A DNA stretch of 64,000 nt from JBNKHH01 sp050290245 (GTDB lineage Bacteria; Pseudomonadota; Alphaproteobacteria; Rhodobacterales; Rhodobacteraceae): the NCBI GenBank assembly GCA_050290245.1, contig JBNKHH010000070.1, positions 58,620 to 122,619 of the forward strand, in the 5' to 3' direction. A model generated the notes under the pieces. That model was given only the letters and a program-made list of their open reading frames with translations, did not search any database and was not told where the DNA came from. This document shows, piece after piece, positions 9,238 to 16,461 of this stretch (the stretch's first letter is position 1; the number at the start of each line of letters is the position of its first letter). The position numbers were made by a program, and so were the translations under genes.

Positions 9238-9257
9238 AAGGGCGTCGCGGCGCCCTT
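9238..9257 (+). terminator. Possible terminator hairpin after glyA
   Basis: AAGGGCG and CGCCCTT pair perfectly around a 6-base loop, 5 bp after the glyA stop. No clear T-run follows, so termination here is only plausible. The rest of the gap up to 9428 shows nothing I can assign. Confidence 0.45.
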
Positions 9258-9428
9258 AGTCAAAATCAACAATGATGACCGGGCGCACCAACTGGTAGGC
9301 GACCGGTCTTCATATCAAGACGCACCGACGTAGTACCGACGTCGCGATTCCGCCCGTTTCGCCCGTTTCTTATGGGTCAACGGCCCGTCGCGGCGCTGCG
9401 CGACACCCTGACCTTCGAACGTTGTGCT

Positions 9429-9794
9429 CTAGTCGAAATAGCCCCGGTTCAAAAGGGTAATAAACAGTACCAACATCACCACGAATATGACAAAGGCGAT
9501 CTTGGCGACCACGTCCAGAAACTCGCCCATGCGTTCGGCTTTTGGGTTCTGTTTATTGAGGTATTTCAACATCTTACGCTCGGACGCCTTGACCCGCTTG
9601 GGATCGATCAGTCGCGCCAGCTTGGGATTCTGGGCCATCTCTTCGGCCTGGATCAGCGCCTCGGCCTCGGCGCGCAAGTACTTTGGCAGCTTGCGCCCGG
9701 CCTTGGCTGTCACCTCCGACAGCCCGTCGCCGCGAACTCGCAGCTGCTTCGCCATCCGTTCGGCCAAGGCTTCTGTGGTCTCACGTACATCCAT
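9429..9794 (-). CDS. Small membrane-anchored protein, function unknown
   Basis: A 121-residue protein with a highly charged, helix-favouring cytoplasmic part (residues 1-95, rich in Ala, Glu, Lys and Arg) and one C-terminal membrane segment (about 96-115, VVAKIAFVIFVVMLVLFITL). The layout resembles a tail-anchored protein. No enzyme motif is seen. It is divergent from the hydrolase at 9834, with 39 bp between the starts, and no strong ribosome site is visible. I do not recognise a named family. Confidence 0.7.
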   Translation of the reverse strand: MDVRETTEALAERMAKQLRVRGDGLSEVTAKAGRKLPKYLRAEAEALIQAEEMAQNPKLARLIDPKRVKASERKMLKYLNKQNPKAERMGEFLDVVAKIAFVIFVVMLVLFITLLNRGYFD

Positions 9795-9833
9795 GACACT
9801 GGCGATACCCCGTTCACAACGTTATGAAAAGCC

Positions 9834-10586
9834 ATGCTGAATTCTGTCGTCCACGGAACCCCGACCAATCGAACCCCTCTCCTGATCGCTCACGGCCTGT
9901 TTGGCTCGGCGAGGAACTGGGGCGTCATCGCCAAGCGCCTCTCTGACGACCGCCAGGTGACGGCCGTCGACATGCGCAACCATGCCGCCAGCCCCTGGAC
10001 GCAAACCCATAGCTACCAAGACCTTGGCAACGACCTGGCCGAGGTCATCACAGGCACTTCCGACGTCCTGGGTCATTCCATGGGAGGCAAGGCCGCCATG
10101 GTGCTGGCGCTCACGCATCCCGAGAAGGTACGCAAACTCGTGGTCGCTGACATAGCGCCGGTTACCTATGGCCACACTCAGCAATCGATGATTGACGCCA
10201 TGCGCGCTGTCGACCTCTCCCGCGTCGAAAGCCGCCGCGATGCGGATGAACAACTGGCGCAGTACGTTGAGAACCCCGGCACAAGGGCCTTCCTGCTGCA
10301 ATCGCTTGATGTACGCGACAAACGCTGGCGCCTGAATCTCGACGTGCTCGAAGCCGAAATGCCAAAGATCATTGGCTTTCCCGAGATTGACACGCCCGGA
10401 TTCACCGGCCCGACGCTCTTTCTTTCAGGCGCGGAAAGCCACTATGTGACGGCTGATCATCGCGCCGTGATCAAATCGCTTTTCCCAAAGGCGCGCTTTG
10501 CCAAGATCCCCGACGCCGGGCACTGGCTGCACGCCGACAATCCGCGCGCCTTCGAGGCGGCGGTCGCGGCATTTCTGAATGCATGA
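9834..10586 (+). CDS. Alpha/beta hydrolase, YbfF-like esterase
   Basis: A 250-residue alpha/beta-fold hydrolase with the oxyanion segment IAHGLFGSARNW, the nucleophile elbow LGHSMGGKAAM (Ser in GHSMGG) and a catalytic His in PDAGHWLHADNP near the C-terminus. This is the layout of the YbfF/acyl-ester hydrolase group. The natural substrate cannot be told from sequence. The start ATG is the only one near the divergent gene at 9794. The gene stands alone, followed by a hairpin at 10652. Confidence 0.85.
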   Translation: MLNSVVHGTPTNRTPLLIAHGLFGSARNWGVIAKRLSDDRQVTAVDMRNHAASPWTQTHSYQDLGNDLAEVITGTSDVLGHSMGGKAAMVLALTHPEKVRKLVVADIAPVTYGHTQQSMIDAMRAVDLSRVESRRDADEQLAQYVENPGTRAFLLQSLDVRDKRWRLNLDVLEAEMPKIIGFPEIDTPGFTGPTLFLSGAESHYVTADHRAVIKSLFPKARFAKIPDAGHWLHADNPRAFEAAVAAFLNA

Positions 10587-10651
10587 TCAGAGCTAAACCT
10601 GTCCGGGCAGTGCGAGTCGCAGTCGGCGGCTTGCACCCGTTCCAGTCGTTG

Positions 10652-10685
10652 AGACGGGCGGTCGATCTGATGCGGCCGCCCGTTT
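10652..10685. terminator. Hairpin between convergent genes
   Basis: An arm at 10652-10661 pairs with 10676-10685 (ACGGGCGG against CCGCCCGT plus two more pairs), with a 14-base loop. It lies between the hydrolase and the minus-strand 59-residue gene and could serve both. T-runs are short, so it is only a moderate candidate. Confidence 0.4.
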
Positions 10686-10700
10686 GAATACGCCTTTGTA

Positions 10701-10880
10701 TCAGCCCCAAATCATTCGACTGATGTTGGTCCCGACCCCAGTGACCACCTGTTCGATGCCCCGGACAAGCTCGTTTACAAAATTTTGCGGCGACGAGGTA
10801 TTGCTGTCCGTAAGTACGTCGCCAAAAACTAGGTAACCGGCCAAAATTGCCGCAGCGATCGAGAGCCTTTTGACAAACAT
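10701..10880 (-). CDS. 59-residue exported or membrane peptide
   Basis: An ATG at 10880 opens a 59-codon frame beginning MFVKRLSIAAAILAGYLVFG, a short basic stretch and a hydrophobic segment typical of a signal peptide or single membrane anchor. The remainder is polar and ends in ISRMIWG. GGGGG lies 6 bases upstream as a ribosome site. A perfect TTAA-N7-TTAAC box starts 17 bp upstream of the start codon. It is laid out like the next gene upstream (78 residues) without clear sequence similarity. Function unknown; it is short enough that expression needs proof. Confidence 0.6.
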   Translation of the reverse strand: MFVKRLSIAAAILAGYLVFGDVLTDSNTSSPQNFVNELVRGIEQVVTGVGTNISRMIWG

Positions 10881-10897
10881 TGCCAGCCCCCAGAACG

Positions 10898-10913
10898 TTA
10901 ACTATCCGTTAAC
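10898..10913 (-). promoter_or_regulatory. CtrA-type box TTAA-N7-TTAAC
   Basis: GTTAACTATCCGTTAAC contains TTAA, 7 bases, then TTAAC, a perfect match to the full CtrA consensus, and it reads as a consensus on both strands. CtrA is the cell-cycle and motility response regulator of alphaproteobacteria. The box is 17 bp before the start of the 59-residue gene, where binding could overlap the core promoter and either block or drive transcription. Confidence 0.5.
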
Positions 10914-10947
10914 TGTATCAGAGAAACGGCGCGAAATCGACTGTCAT

Positions 10948-11184
10948 CTAATTTCCAAAGACGGCGCCCATGTTGTTCGAAACCCCGTTGGCCACGCCGC
11001 CGACCGCTCCGCCGATCGACTGGCTCGCACCTGTTGCCATTCCGTAACCGCCTGCAAAACCGCCTGAAACCGCGCCGACGGTCAGGTCGAAAGCACGCTG
11101 AACTCCGATGTCCTTTCCCGAGTACAGCTCAAAGGCATATGCGCCACCGATCAGTACAACAACTAGCAAAAGAACGCGTTTCAT
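10948..11184 (-). CDS. 78-residue glycine-rich exported protein
   Basis: The sequence starts MKRVLLLVVVLIGGAYAFEL, a signal peptide or membrane anchor, and continues into a glycine/alanine-rich tail (residues 36-78) with repeated GG and GA steps such as GGFAGGYGMATGA. Such low-complexity Gly-rich helices occur in glycine-zipper membrane proteins. AGGGG precedes the start. It is the first of two neighbouring short exported genes on this strand. No function can be assigned. Confidence 0.65.
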   Translation of the reverse strand: MKRVLLLVVVLIGGAYAFELYSGKDIGVQRAFDLTVGAVSGGFAGGYGMATGASQSIGGAVGGVANGVSNNMGAVFGN

Positions 11185-11229
11185 CCTGCAACCCCTTTCG
11201 GTTCACGCGATACTAACACGCCCACGGTC

Positions 11230-11398
11230 CTATGGCATATGCTGAAATATTGCGCCCCGTGAACCAACGCCCACGAGATATTGTTGCTTCAGGTCCTGAC
11301 TGCGTGTATGCCTGCCGCCACAGGTGCGATAGACGCGGTCGCTAATTCTGACGCAGGCGGGGCCTGGGTGGCATGCCATCCGGGCCCCGTTTCGTTTC
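11230..11398 (+). ncRNA. Candidate structured non-coding RNA with intrinsic terminator
   Basis: A strong terminator sits at 11358-11389 (15 paired bases with two G-U pairs, then TTTCGTTTC), yet no plus-strand gene precedes it: the nearest upstream genes run the other way. The 130 bases before it can form an imperfect hairpin (CTGAA at 11242 with TTCAG ending near 11292), and CTGCGT (11301) can pair with ACGCAG (11351). GGTTCACG at 11200 pairs with CGTGAACC at 11258. It does not show the conserved cores of RNase P, tmRNA or SRP RNA. Boundaries and identity are uncertain. Confidence 0.35.
11358..11398 (+). terminator. Orphan intrinsic terminator
   Basis: The arms 11358-11372 and 11375-11389 are fully complementary with two G-U pairs (GGGGCCTGGGTGGC against GCCATCCGGGCCCC), followed by TTTCGTTTC on the plus strand. 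On the minus strand no T-run follows. It therefore ends a plus-strand transcript. Confidence 0.7.
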
Positions 11399-11400
11399 GC

Positions 11401-11760
11401 AAGACAGTTTGAAGCGCGAAAAAGGAGAAGGCGCCAGGTGCTCAGACGCGGTCTTCGCATTCGTGCCGTTGCCGACACGCCCTGACGCCTTCCTGAACCG
11501 TCCCCCCAGAGGGCTCTGGCCCAGTTTGCGACAGACCTCGCGGCCTGCCACCTGCCACCTGGTTTCCCATGCAGCCCGCCCGAACCCAGCTGATTCGATC
11601 TTTCCCGACCTCGACCCCTAAGGACCCATTCCGGTTCCAATCCAACCCGCGAGCCCTCGCCAAACAAGCCGGTCCTGATGTCCCGTCCCACTTCGCTCCG
11701 GCTCCAAGGAGCTCTTGCGCATCACGATCTCTCGCGACACCTGAAGCCTCCCAGATCATT
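11401..11760. other. Stretch without a recognisable gene
   Basis: Several frames stay open for 60-150 codons on both strands here, but they overlap one another, lack ribosome sites and show the Arg/Pro/Gly-rich composition of antisense frames in GC-rich DNA. I see no domain, RNA motif or repeat that I can support. Confidence 0.5.
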
Positions 11761-11803
11761 CCCGTTTACGCAACGAAAATGCACTGCAGCATTGCAAATC
11801 TCA

Positions 11804-11847
11804 TGGGGATAAACCTATGATTTAATTGTGGGAATTCCTGTGGATAA
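11804..11847. promoter_or_regulatory. Pair of DnaA-box-like sites in an AT-rich patch
   Basis: TGTGGATAA at 11839 is the exact reverse complement of the DnaA box TTATCCACA, and TGGGGATAA at 11804 differs from it at one position. Both lie in the same orientation within an AT-rich stretch (about 11760-11850). Two boxes are too few for a typical origin; they could be a DnaA-titrating or regulatory site. The TGC-rich sequence just before (11780-11797) is also unusual. Confidence 0.3.
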
Positions 11848-12057
11848 AACAAGGTTTTTCAGACCCCACAACCTGATGCAGTGGGAAAACCAAATAAGAA
11901 ACTTCCGCTGCCGCCAGGTGCAGAATGCTGCGCATGCAAAAGCGGGAAATGTTCAAATTCCTGCCGAATCGGCGCCCTCGAATGCGTGAACGGATTGCTA
12001 TTCAACTTGCAGTTCGAACGCTCTAGAAACGTCCGCAAACCAAGGAGGTCACCCCCC

Positions 12058-12198
12058 GTGAGCAAAAAGCTGGCATTCGCCCTTACCGCCATTATGGCGG
12101 CAACATCCCTGTCAGGTTGCGTTCCCGTCGCCATCGGCGCGGTTGGCGCCGTCGCCGCGGACTCGATCGCCGAGGACCACGGCAACGACTTGTTCTAA
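12058..12198 (+). CDS. 46-residue lipoprotein
   Basis: A GTG start at 12058, preceded by GGAGG at 12044 with 10 bases between, opens a 46-codon frame with a signal peptide ending in the lipobox LSGC (Cys at about residue 19), then VPVAIGAVGAVAADS and an acidic end. The hydrophobic Gly/Ala stretch after the Cys resembles the short glycine-zipper lipoproteins of roseobacters. The frame is open further upstream, but the GTG has by far the best ribosome site. It converges with the following minus-strand gene. Role unknown. Confidence 0.65.
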   Translation: MSKKLAFALTAIMAATSLSGCVPVAIGAVGAVAADSIAEDHGNDLF

Positions 12199-12210
12199 GT
12201 CACAGCGATA

Positions 12211-12450
12211 TTAGTCGGCATTCTTGCGAACGACCGGATCGACGCCTCCCCGATTCTCCGGGTCCTTCTTGCTGTCCCCTTGCGCGCCCTTGGACACGAT
12301 GGCCGATATGCCGGGGCATTCGATAACATCCTTGGCCTCACCCGGACCGAACAAGACAACGCCGTCGGCGACTCCCTGGTCATGGGCCTTTGCATAGGCC
12401 GGCGTGGCCGCAGCGGCGGCAAGCGTGGTGATCGTGATCAGTTTCAGCAT
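12211..12450 (-). CDS. 79-residue secreted periplasmic protein
   Basis: The protein starts MLKLITITTLAAAAATPAYA, a clear cleavable signal peptide with an AYA-K site, leaving about 59 mature residues with a single Cys (VIECPGIS) and a charged C-terminal half. GGGAGA is a good ribosome site. No family recognised. It belongs to the run of short exported proteins between 10.7 and 13.2 kb. Confidence 0.65.
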   Translation of the reverse strand: MLKLITITTLAAAAATPAYAKAHDQGVADGVVLFGPGEAKDVIECPGISAIVSKGAQGDSKKDPENRGGVDPVVRKNAD

Positions 12451-12505
12451 CTCTGTCTCCCTAATTGGTGTACCCCTTAGGCACGGGAGACAGGCGGCAG
12501 AAGTC

Positions 12506-12694
12506 TCAGGCTTGTTTGGAAAACAGCCGTTTCGCCACCGACCAAGACACCGGGAAAGAGGCCAGGAACCCGATCGCGGCAGCCGTGATCAACGAACGTC
12601 CATCCGTGTACCCCAACGTCAAACCCGCGATGACCGCCGAGCCTGCTAGGGTCGATCCGATGAAGATGTGAACGATCAGAAAAAGCGCAAACAT
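12506..12694 (-). CDS. 62-residue two-helix membrane protein (often misnamed CTP synthetase)
   Basis: GGAGG 5 bases before the ATG at 12694 fixes the start as MFALFLIVHIFIGSTLAGSA rather than a site 5 codons earlier. Two membrane segments are seen (residues 2-27 and 37-53), separated by LGYTDGRSL. Short proteins with this pattern (IGTTLAGSAVI-like) in Rhodobacterales databases often carry the name CTP synthetase, which the sequence does not justify: no amidotransferase or kinase motif fits in 62 residues. Function unknown. Confidence 0.65.
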   Translation of the reverse strand: MFALFLIVHIFIGSTLAGSAVIAGLTLGYTDGRSLITAAAIGFLASFPVSWSVAKRLFSKQA

Positions 12695-12853
12695 GATAGC
12701 CTCCGGCAATACTTTCGCCAGATGGATATCAATGATTGAATATATCTACATTGACACGCATCAAATGTCGTGTCCGACAGGCCGTCGCAGGGCGCATCGG
12801 ATGACATGACGCGACGTGGTCACGAGGGCAGACAGCCCGCCCCCGCGAAAGGT

Positions 12854-13207
12854 TCAGACAAAGATCGCGAACAACTCGGCCAGGCCGATAAGCCCGATAA
12901 GGACCGAGGACGTGGTCTTGAGCATCGGCAGGTTTCGCGCTGCAACGCCCTTGCCATAGTTGGTTGCCAGCGTGGCCTCGTCCATATCGGCACGTAGGTT
13001 GATCATGTCATCCAATGCCGATCCCCCGGCCAATACGCCATAGGCCGTTGCCCCAATGACAATACAGGTCAAAGGCGCGGAGTACCCGCCCCCGCCCAAC
13101 TCGATCACGGCCGCCACGGCGGTCAAAATAAACATGGTGGTCAACATGATGGTGTAATAGCCGCTGGACCGCGAGATCAGCAGCTTGGTACGCACGTCAG
13201 GGGTCAT
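12854..13207 (-). CDS. Small membrane protein with three predicted helices
   Basis: A 117-residue integral membrane protein, start MTPDVRTKLL at 13207 behind GGGAGGG. Hydrophobic segments lie at about 18-40, 46-64 and 97-117; a polar stretch of about 30 residues (DDMINLRADMDEATL) connects the second and third. No transporter or enzyme motif. The frame extends 30 codons upstream without a comparable ribosome site. GTTAAC half sites occur at 13250 in the upstream region, but no full regulatory motif is seen. Confidence 0.65.
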   Translation of the reverse strand: MTPDVRTKLLISRSSGYYTIMLTTMFILTAVAAVIELGGGGYSAPLTCIVIGATAYGVLAGGSALDDMINLRADMDEATLATNYGKGVAARNLPMLKTTSSVLIGLIGLAELFAIFV

Positions 13208-13462
13208 AACTGTCCCTCCCATTTTTTCCCCGGTTGATCCGGGTAACGCATGGTTAACATGGGTCGGCCAAAATTGGGCGGTTTTTGTTTGGAGCACTGT
13301 ATCTGGCGGAAATCAGGCGCGGTTGGGCAATATTGGGACATGCCGCACGACAGTCGCCTCAAGCTCGGTGGCGATATTGGTTCACTGAAAAAATCTGGGG
13401 CTGTGTACGACTATTCAGCGGCAGCAATCGTCCAAGACCGCCCAGGTGCGCCTCGGAGCTGG

Positions 13463-13486
13463 AAAAACGGACAGCCTCAGCTGTCC
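13463..13486 (-). terminator. lepA terminator embedded at the stop codon
   Basis: On the minus strand GGACAGC-TGAG-GCTGTCC is followed by GTTTTT. The lepA stop TGA is within the 4-base loop and the left arm is made of the last lepA codons. This is a compact, strong intrinsic terminator. Confidence 0.85.
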
Positions 13487-15276
13487 ATTTTCAATGCATT
13501 GATGAACGCTTCCTGCGGGATTTCGACCTTCCCGAACTGGCGCATCTTCTTTTTGCCTGCCTTCTGCTTTTCCAGAAGCTTCTTCTTCCGCGTCGCGTCG
13601 CCGCCATAACACTTGGCGGTCACGTCCTTGCGAAGGGCTGACAGCGTCTCACGGGCGATAACCTTGCCGCCGATTGCAGCCTGGATCGGGATCTTGAACA
13701 TGTGGCGCGGGATCAGTTCTTTCAGCTTTTCGCACATGGCTCGGCCACGGCTTTCGGCCCGGTCGCGGTGAACCATCATCGACAGCGCATCAACGGGTTC
13801 ATCGTTCACAAGGATCGACATCTTGACCAAGTTGTCTGTGCGATAGCCGGTCATCTGGTAATCGAAGGACGCATACCCCTTGGTGACAGACTTCAGCCGG
13901 TCATAGAAGTCAAAGACCACTTCGTTCAGCGGGAGATCATAGACGACCATGGCGCGGCTGCCGGCATAGGTCAGATCTTGCTGGATGCCACGGCGGTCCT
14001 GGCACAGTTTCAGCACGTCTCCGAGGTATTCATCGGGCACAAGGATCGTCGCCTTGATGCGCGGCTCCTCGATGTGATCGACGTAGGTCAGGTCGGGCAT
14101 GTCGGCGGGGTTGTGAAGATCGACCTTCGTGCCGTCTTTCATGAAGACATGATAAATCACGCTGGGCGCGGTCGTGATCAGGTCGATGTCATATTCCCGC
14201 TCGATCCGGTCGCGGATAACTTCGAGGTGCAGCAGGCCAAGAAAACCACAGCGAAAACCAAATCCAAGCGCGGCGGACGTTTCCATCTCATAGGTGAAAG
14301 AGGCGTCGTTCAGGGCAAGTTTGCTGATCGCCTCGCGCAGGTCTTCGAACTCGGCGTTGTCGACTGGGAAGAGACCGCAAAACACCACCGGGATTGAGGG
14401 CTTGAAGCCTGGCAAGGCCTTGGCACAAGGCTTTTTCTCATGCGTAATGGTATCGCCCACGCGGGTATCGCGGACCTGCTTGATCGAGGCGGTAAGGATA
14501 CCGATTTCGCCCGGGCCGAGCTCTGCGATGTCGACCATCTGAGGTTTCAGGACGGCAAGCTTGTCGACTCCGTACCTCGCACCGGTCTGCATCATCTTGA
14601 TCTGGTCGCCCTTCTTGATCACACCGTCGATGACTCGAATCATGACGACAACGCCGAGATAGGGATCGTACCAGCTGTCGACCAGCATGGCCTTCAGGGG
14701 CGCGTTGCGGTCGCCTTTGGGCGACGGCAATCGCGTGACGATGGCTTCCAGCACGTCCGGGATGCCGATGCCAGTCTTGGCGCTGATCTGCACCGCGTCC
14801 GAAGCGTCGATTCCAATGACATCCTCGATCTGCTCGGCAACCCGGTCGGCATCGGCTGCGGGCAGGTCGATCTTATTAAGGACAGGGACGATCTCGTGGT
14901 CGGCGTCGATGGCCTGATAGACATTGGCAAGCGTCTGCGCCTCGACCCCCTGGGAGGCGTCAACCACCAGCAAAGACCCCTCGACGGCCTGCATTGAGCG
15001 CGACACCTCATAGGCGAAGTCGACGTGGCCGGGTGTGTCGATCAGATTCAGGATATAAGTCTCGCCATCCTTGGCCGGATACTCGATCCGCACAGTGTTG
15101 GCCTTGATGGTGATGCCGCGCTCACGCTCGATGTCCATCGCGTCCAGCATCTGTTCCTTCATATCCCGCTCGGCCACCGTCCCAGTCATCTGGATCAGCC
15201 GGTCGGCCAGCGTGGATTTGCCGTGGTCGATATGGGCCACGATCGAAAAATTGCGGATATGCGCGAGGTCGGTCAT
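13477..15276 (-). CDS. lepA: Elongation factor 4 (LepA)
   Basis: A ribosome-associated GTPase that back-translocates or remodels stalled ribosomes. The 599 residues have G1 AHIDHGKST (residues 15-23), RGITIKANTVRI of switch I, DTPGHVDFAYEVSRS and NKIDLPAADADR, then the EF-G-like domains and the LepA-specific C-terminal region ending in a Lys-rich stretch (KKKLLEKQKAGKKKMRQFG). The length is typical. Its terminator overlaps the stop codon. Confidence 0.97.
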   Translation of the reverse strand: MTDLAHIRNFSIVAHIDHGKSTLADRLIQMTGTVAERDMKEQMLDAMDIERERGITIKANTVRIEYPAKDGETYILNLIDTPGHVDFAYEVSRSMQAVEGSLLVVDASQGVEAQTLANVYQAIDADHEIVPVLNKIDLPAADADRVAEQIEDVIGIDASDAVQISAKTGIGIPDVLEAIVTRLPSPKGDRNAPLKAMLVDSWYDPYLGVVVMIRVIDGVIKKGDQIKMMQTGARYGVDKLAVLKPQMVDIAELGPGEIGILTASIKQVRDTRVGDTITHEKKPCAKALPGFKPSIPVVFCGLFPVDNAEFEDLREAISKLALNDASFTYEMETSAALGFGFRCGFLGLLHLEVIRDRIEREYDIDLITTAPSVIYHVFMKDGTKVDLHNPADMPDLTYVDHIEEPRIKATILVPDEYLGDVLKLCQDRRGIQQDLTYAGSRAMVVYDLPLNEVVFDFYDRLKSVTKGYASFDYQMTGYRTDNLVKMSILVNDEPVDALSMMVHRDRAESRGRAMCEKLKELIPRHMFKIPIQAAIGGKVIARETLSALRKDVTAKCYGGDATRKKKLLEKQKAGKKKMRQFGKVEIPQEAFINALKMDS

Positions 15277-15357
15277 GACGCGAGCATATGGTGGGAAATG
15301 CGGCGTTTGTCGAGAGGTCTGGTGATGGCACAGACCAACAGCCGGGTTTCAATTCGC

Positions 15358-16062
15358 CTAGTCGGCGACAAACGCGTAAAATGGCCGGATCGCGTCGAAT
15401 TCCTTGTTGCCCTTCAGTATCCACGAAACGGGCAGCAACAGGTAACGCAGGATCGCCAAACGCCGAAGGCGCTTCTGGGCAACGGTCCAAATTCGGTCTC
15501 CGCCAGCGGCGCGATATCCGTCGCGAACGGATGCCATGGCCGCATGATCGCCTGCGGTAACAACCGAGGTGCTGAACAAGAGGATCAAAAGGTCCATCGC
15601 CTGCCCACCGTCGCCGTTACGTTTCGAGGCAGCGCGTTCGAAGTCCAAGAAGGTAATACGGCCATCCTTCCAGCAAATGTCCTTGAGGCTGGGCCGCCCG
15701 TGGCTGATCCCTGCTGCGTGACATCCGGCAAGGGCCTGTGCCGCAGCGAACAGTGCCTTGTGAAATTCCTGCCCCAAACCAGTCCCGAAGATATGCGTCA
15801 AGGTAGGCCCGGCATCCCTGGTGATCAGGTAGCTGTGTCCGTCAGCGACGATTTCCGGCACCGGCAGACCTAGCTCGACAAAGCGGTGGTGGGCGGCGAC
15901 CTCCTGCGCGAACGCGGCCACGGGGTCCCCTTTTTGGAGCCGCATCCTCAGCCCGAGATTCTCCGGCCGCTTGATCCAGAACACCTGACCATCCAATGCG
16001 ACCCTTTGGATGCGGGCCGCCCCAGCCTTCGCCAGGTCACGCAGGGTTCTCAACTGTGTCAT
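15358..16062 (-). CDS. Lipopolysaccharide-kinase-like protein (Kdo/InaA kinase fold)
   Basis: A 234-residue protein with a small kinase-like fold: VFWIKRPE contains a candidate ATP-binding Lys, HGRPSLKDICW stands where the catalytic loop of Kdo/InaA-type kinases lies, and ITFLDFERA is the metal-binding DFE. The usual catalytic Asp of the HGD motif reads Arg here. The basic C-terminal part suggests membrane association. The likely role is phosphorylation of lipid A core or another envelope glycan, but substrate and activity are unproven. The ATG at 16062 is chosen because the frame further upstream runs into the preceding gene. Confidence 0.65.
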   Translation of the reverse strand: MTQLRTLRDLAKAGAARIQRVALDGQVFWIKRPENLGLRMRLQKGDPVAAFAQEVAAHHRFVELGLPVPEIVADGHSYLITRDAGPTLTHIFGTGLGQEFHKALFAAAQALAGCHAAGISHGRPSLKDICWKDGRITFLDFERAASKRNGDGGQAMDLLILLFSTSVVTAGDHAAMASVRDGYRAAGGDRIWTVAQKRLRRLAILRYLLLPVSWILKGNKEFDAIRPFYAFVAD

Positions 16063-16072
16063 TGCCGCAATA

Positions 16073-16426
16073 TCAAACCACGCAGCCCGGCCATGCCTTT
16101 GCAAAACTGAACAGGGTCAGGTTCAACAACTGGCTGTAGGCCGCCTCATCCTCACCGCCTCTTGCATCAAAACGCCTGCGCCGAGTGCCCGGCGGCCAGT
16201 CAAGCTGCACGACACAGGCCATCCAGACATCGTTGCTGCGTGATGACATACCGAATTTCAACAAGCTGAGCTCACCGTCGCAACCGCCGACCAGATGCTG
16301 ATCAAGATCCCGCTGGAACCGACGTGCCCAGGAATCGGACGACGCGGCGAAGGCCGGTGCGGGCAAGCAGGGTGCAACGACACCAGCCAGCAACAATTTG
16401 GAGGATTCGCGACGCGTCAGGTTCAT
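16073..16426 (-). CDS. Exported protein with twin-arginine-like signal, function unknown
   Basis: A 117-residue protein starting MNLTRRESSKLLLAGVVAP, close to a Tat signal (RR followed by a hydrophobic core and AFA-AS cleavage site). The mature part of about 90 residues has a Cys pair pattern (GGCDGEL, MACVVQL, WPGCVV) and no recognised domain. TTG and ATG alternatives at 16465 and 16462 would overlap the gnd stop and put the twin Arg 17 residues in, so 16426 is preferred. It lies 10 bp before the kinase-like gene and may be its partner. Confidence 0.6.
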   Translation of the reverse strand: MNLTRRESSKLLLAGVVAPCLPAPAFAASSDSWARRFQRDLDQHLVGGCDGELSLLKFGMSSRSNDVWMACVVQLDWPPGTRRRRFDARGGEDEAAYSQLLNLTLFSFAKAWPGCVV

Positions 16427-16461
16427 GGGACCAACTTGGCTGTTCTTGCCAGCCCTGTCCA

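Noticed and set aside
7827..9272. Minus-strand 481-codon open frame opposite glyA
   Set aside because: Shadow of serine hydroxymethyltransferase; composition dominated by Gly, Asp, Val and Ala without motifs.
11283..11300. SRP RNA-like core on the minus strand (GTCAGGACC then GAAGCAACA)
   Set aside because: The conserved GGAA tetraloop between CC and GG is absent and the flanks cannot form the SRP helix, so 4.5S RNA is not supported.
11442..11759. Minus-strand 105-codon frame in the gene-free stretch
   Set aside because: No ribosome site, low-complexity Gly/Arg-rich product, and competing frames of similar length on both strands.
12506..12694. Calling the 62-residue membrane protein a CTP synthetase
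   Set aside because: The product has only two membrane helices and none of the synthetase motifs; the name is a database habit.
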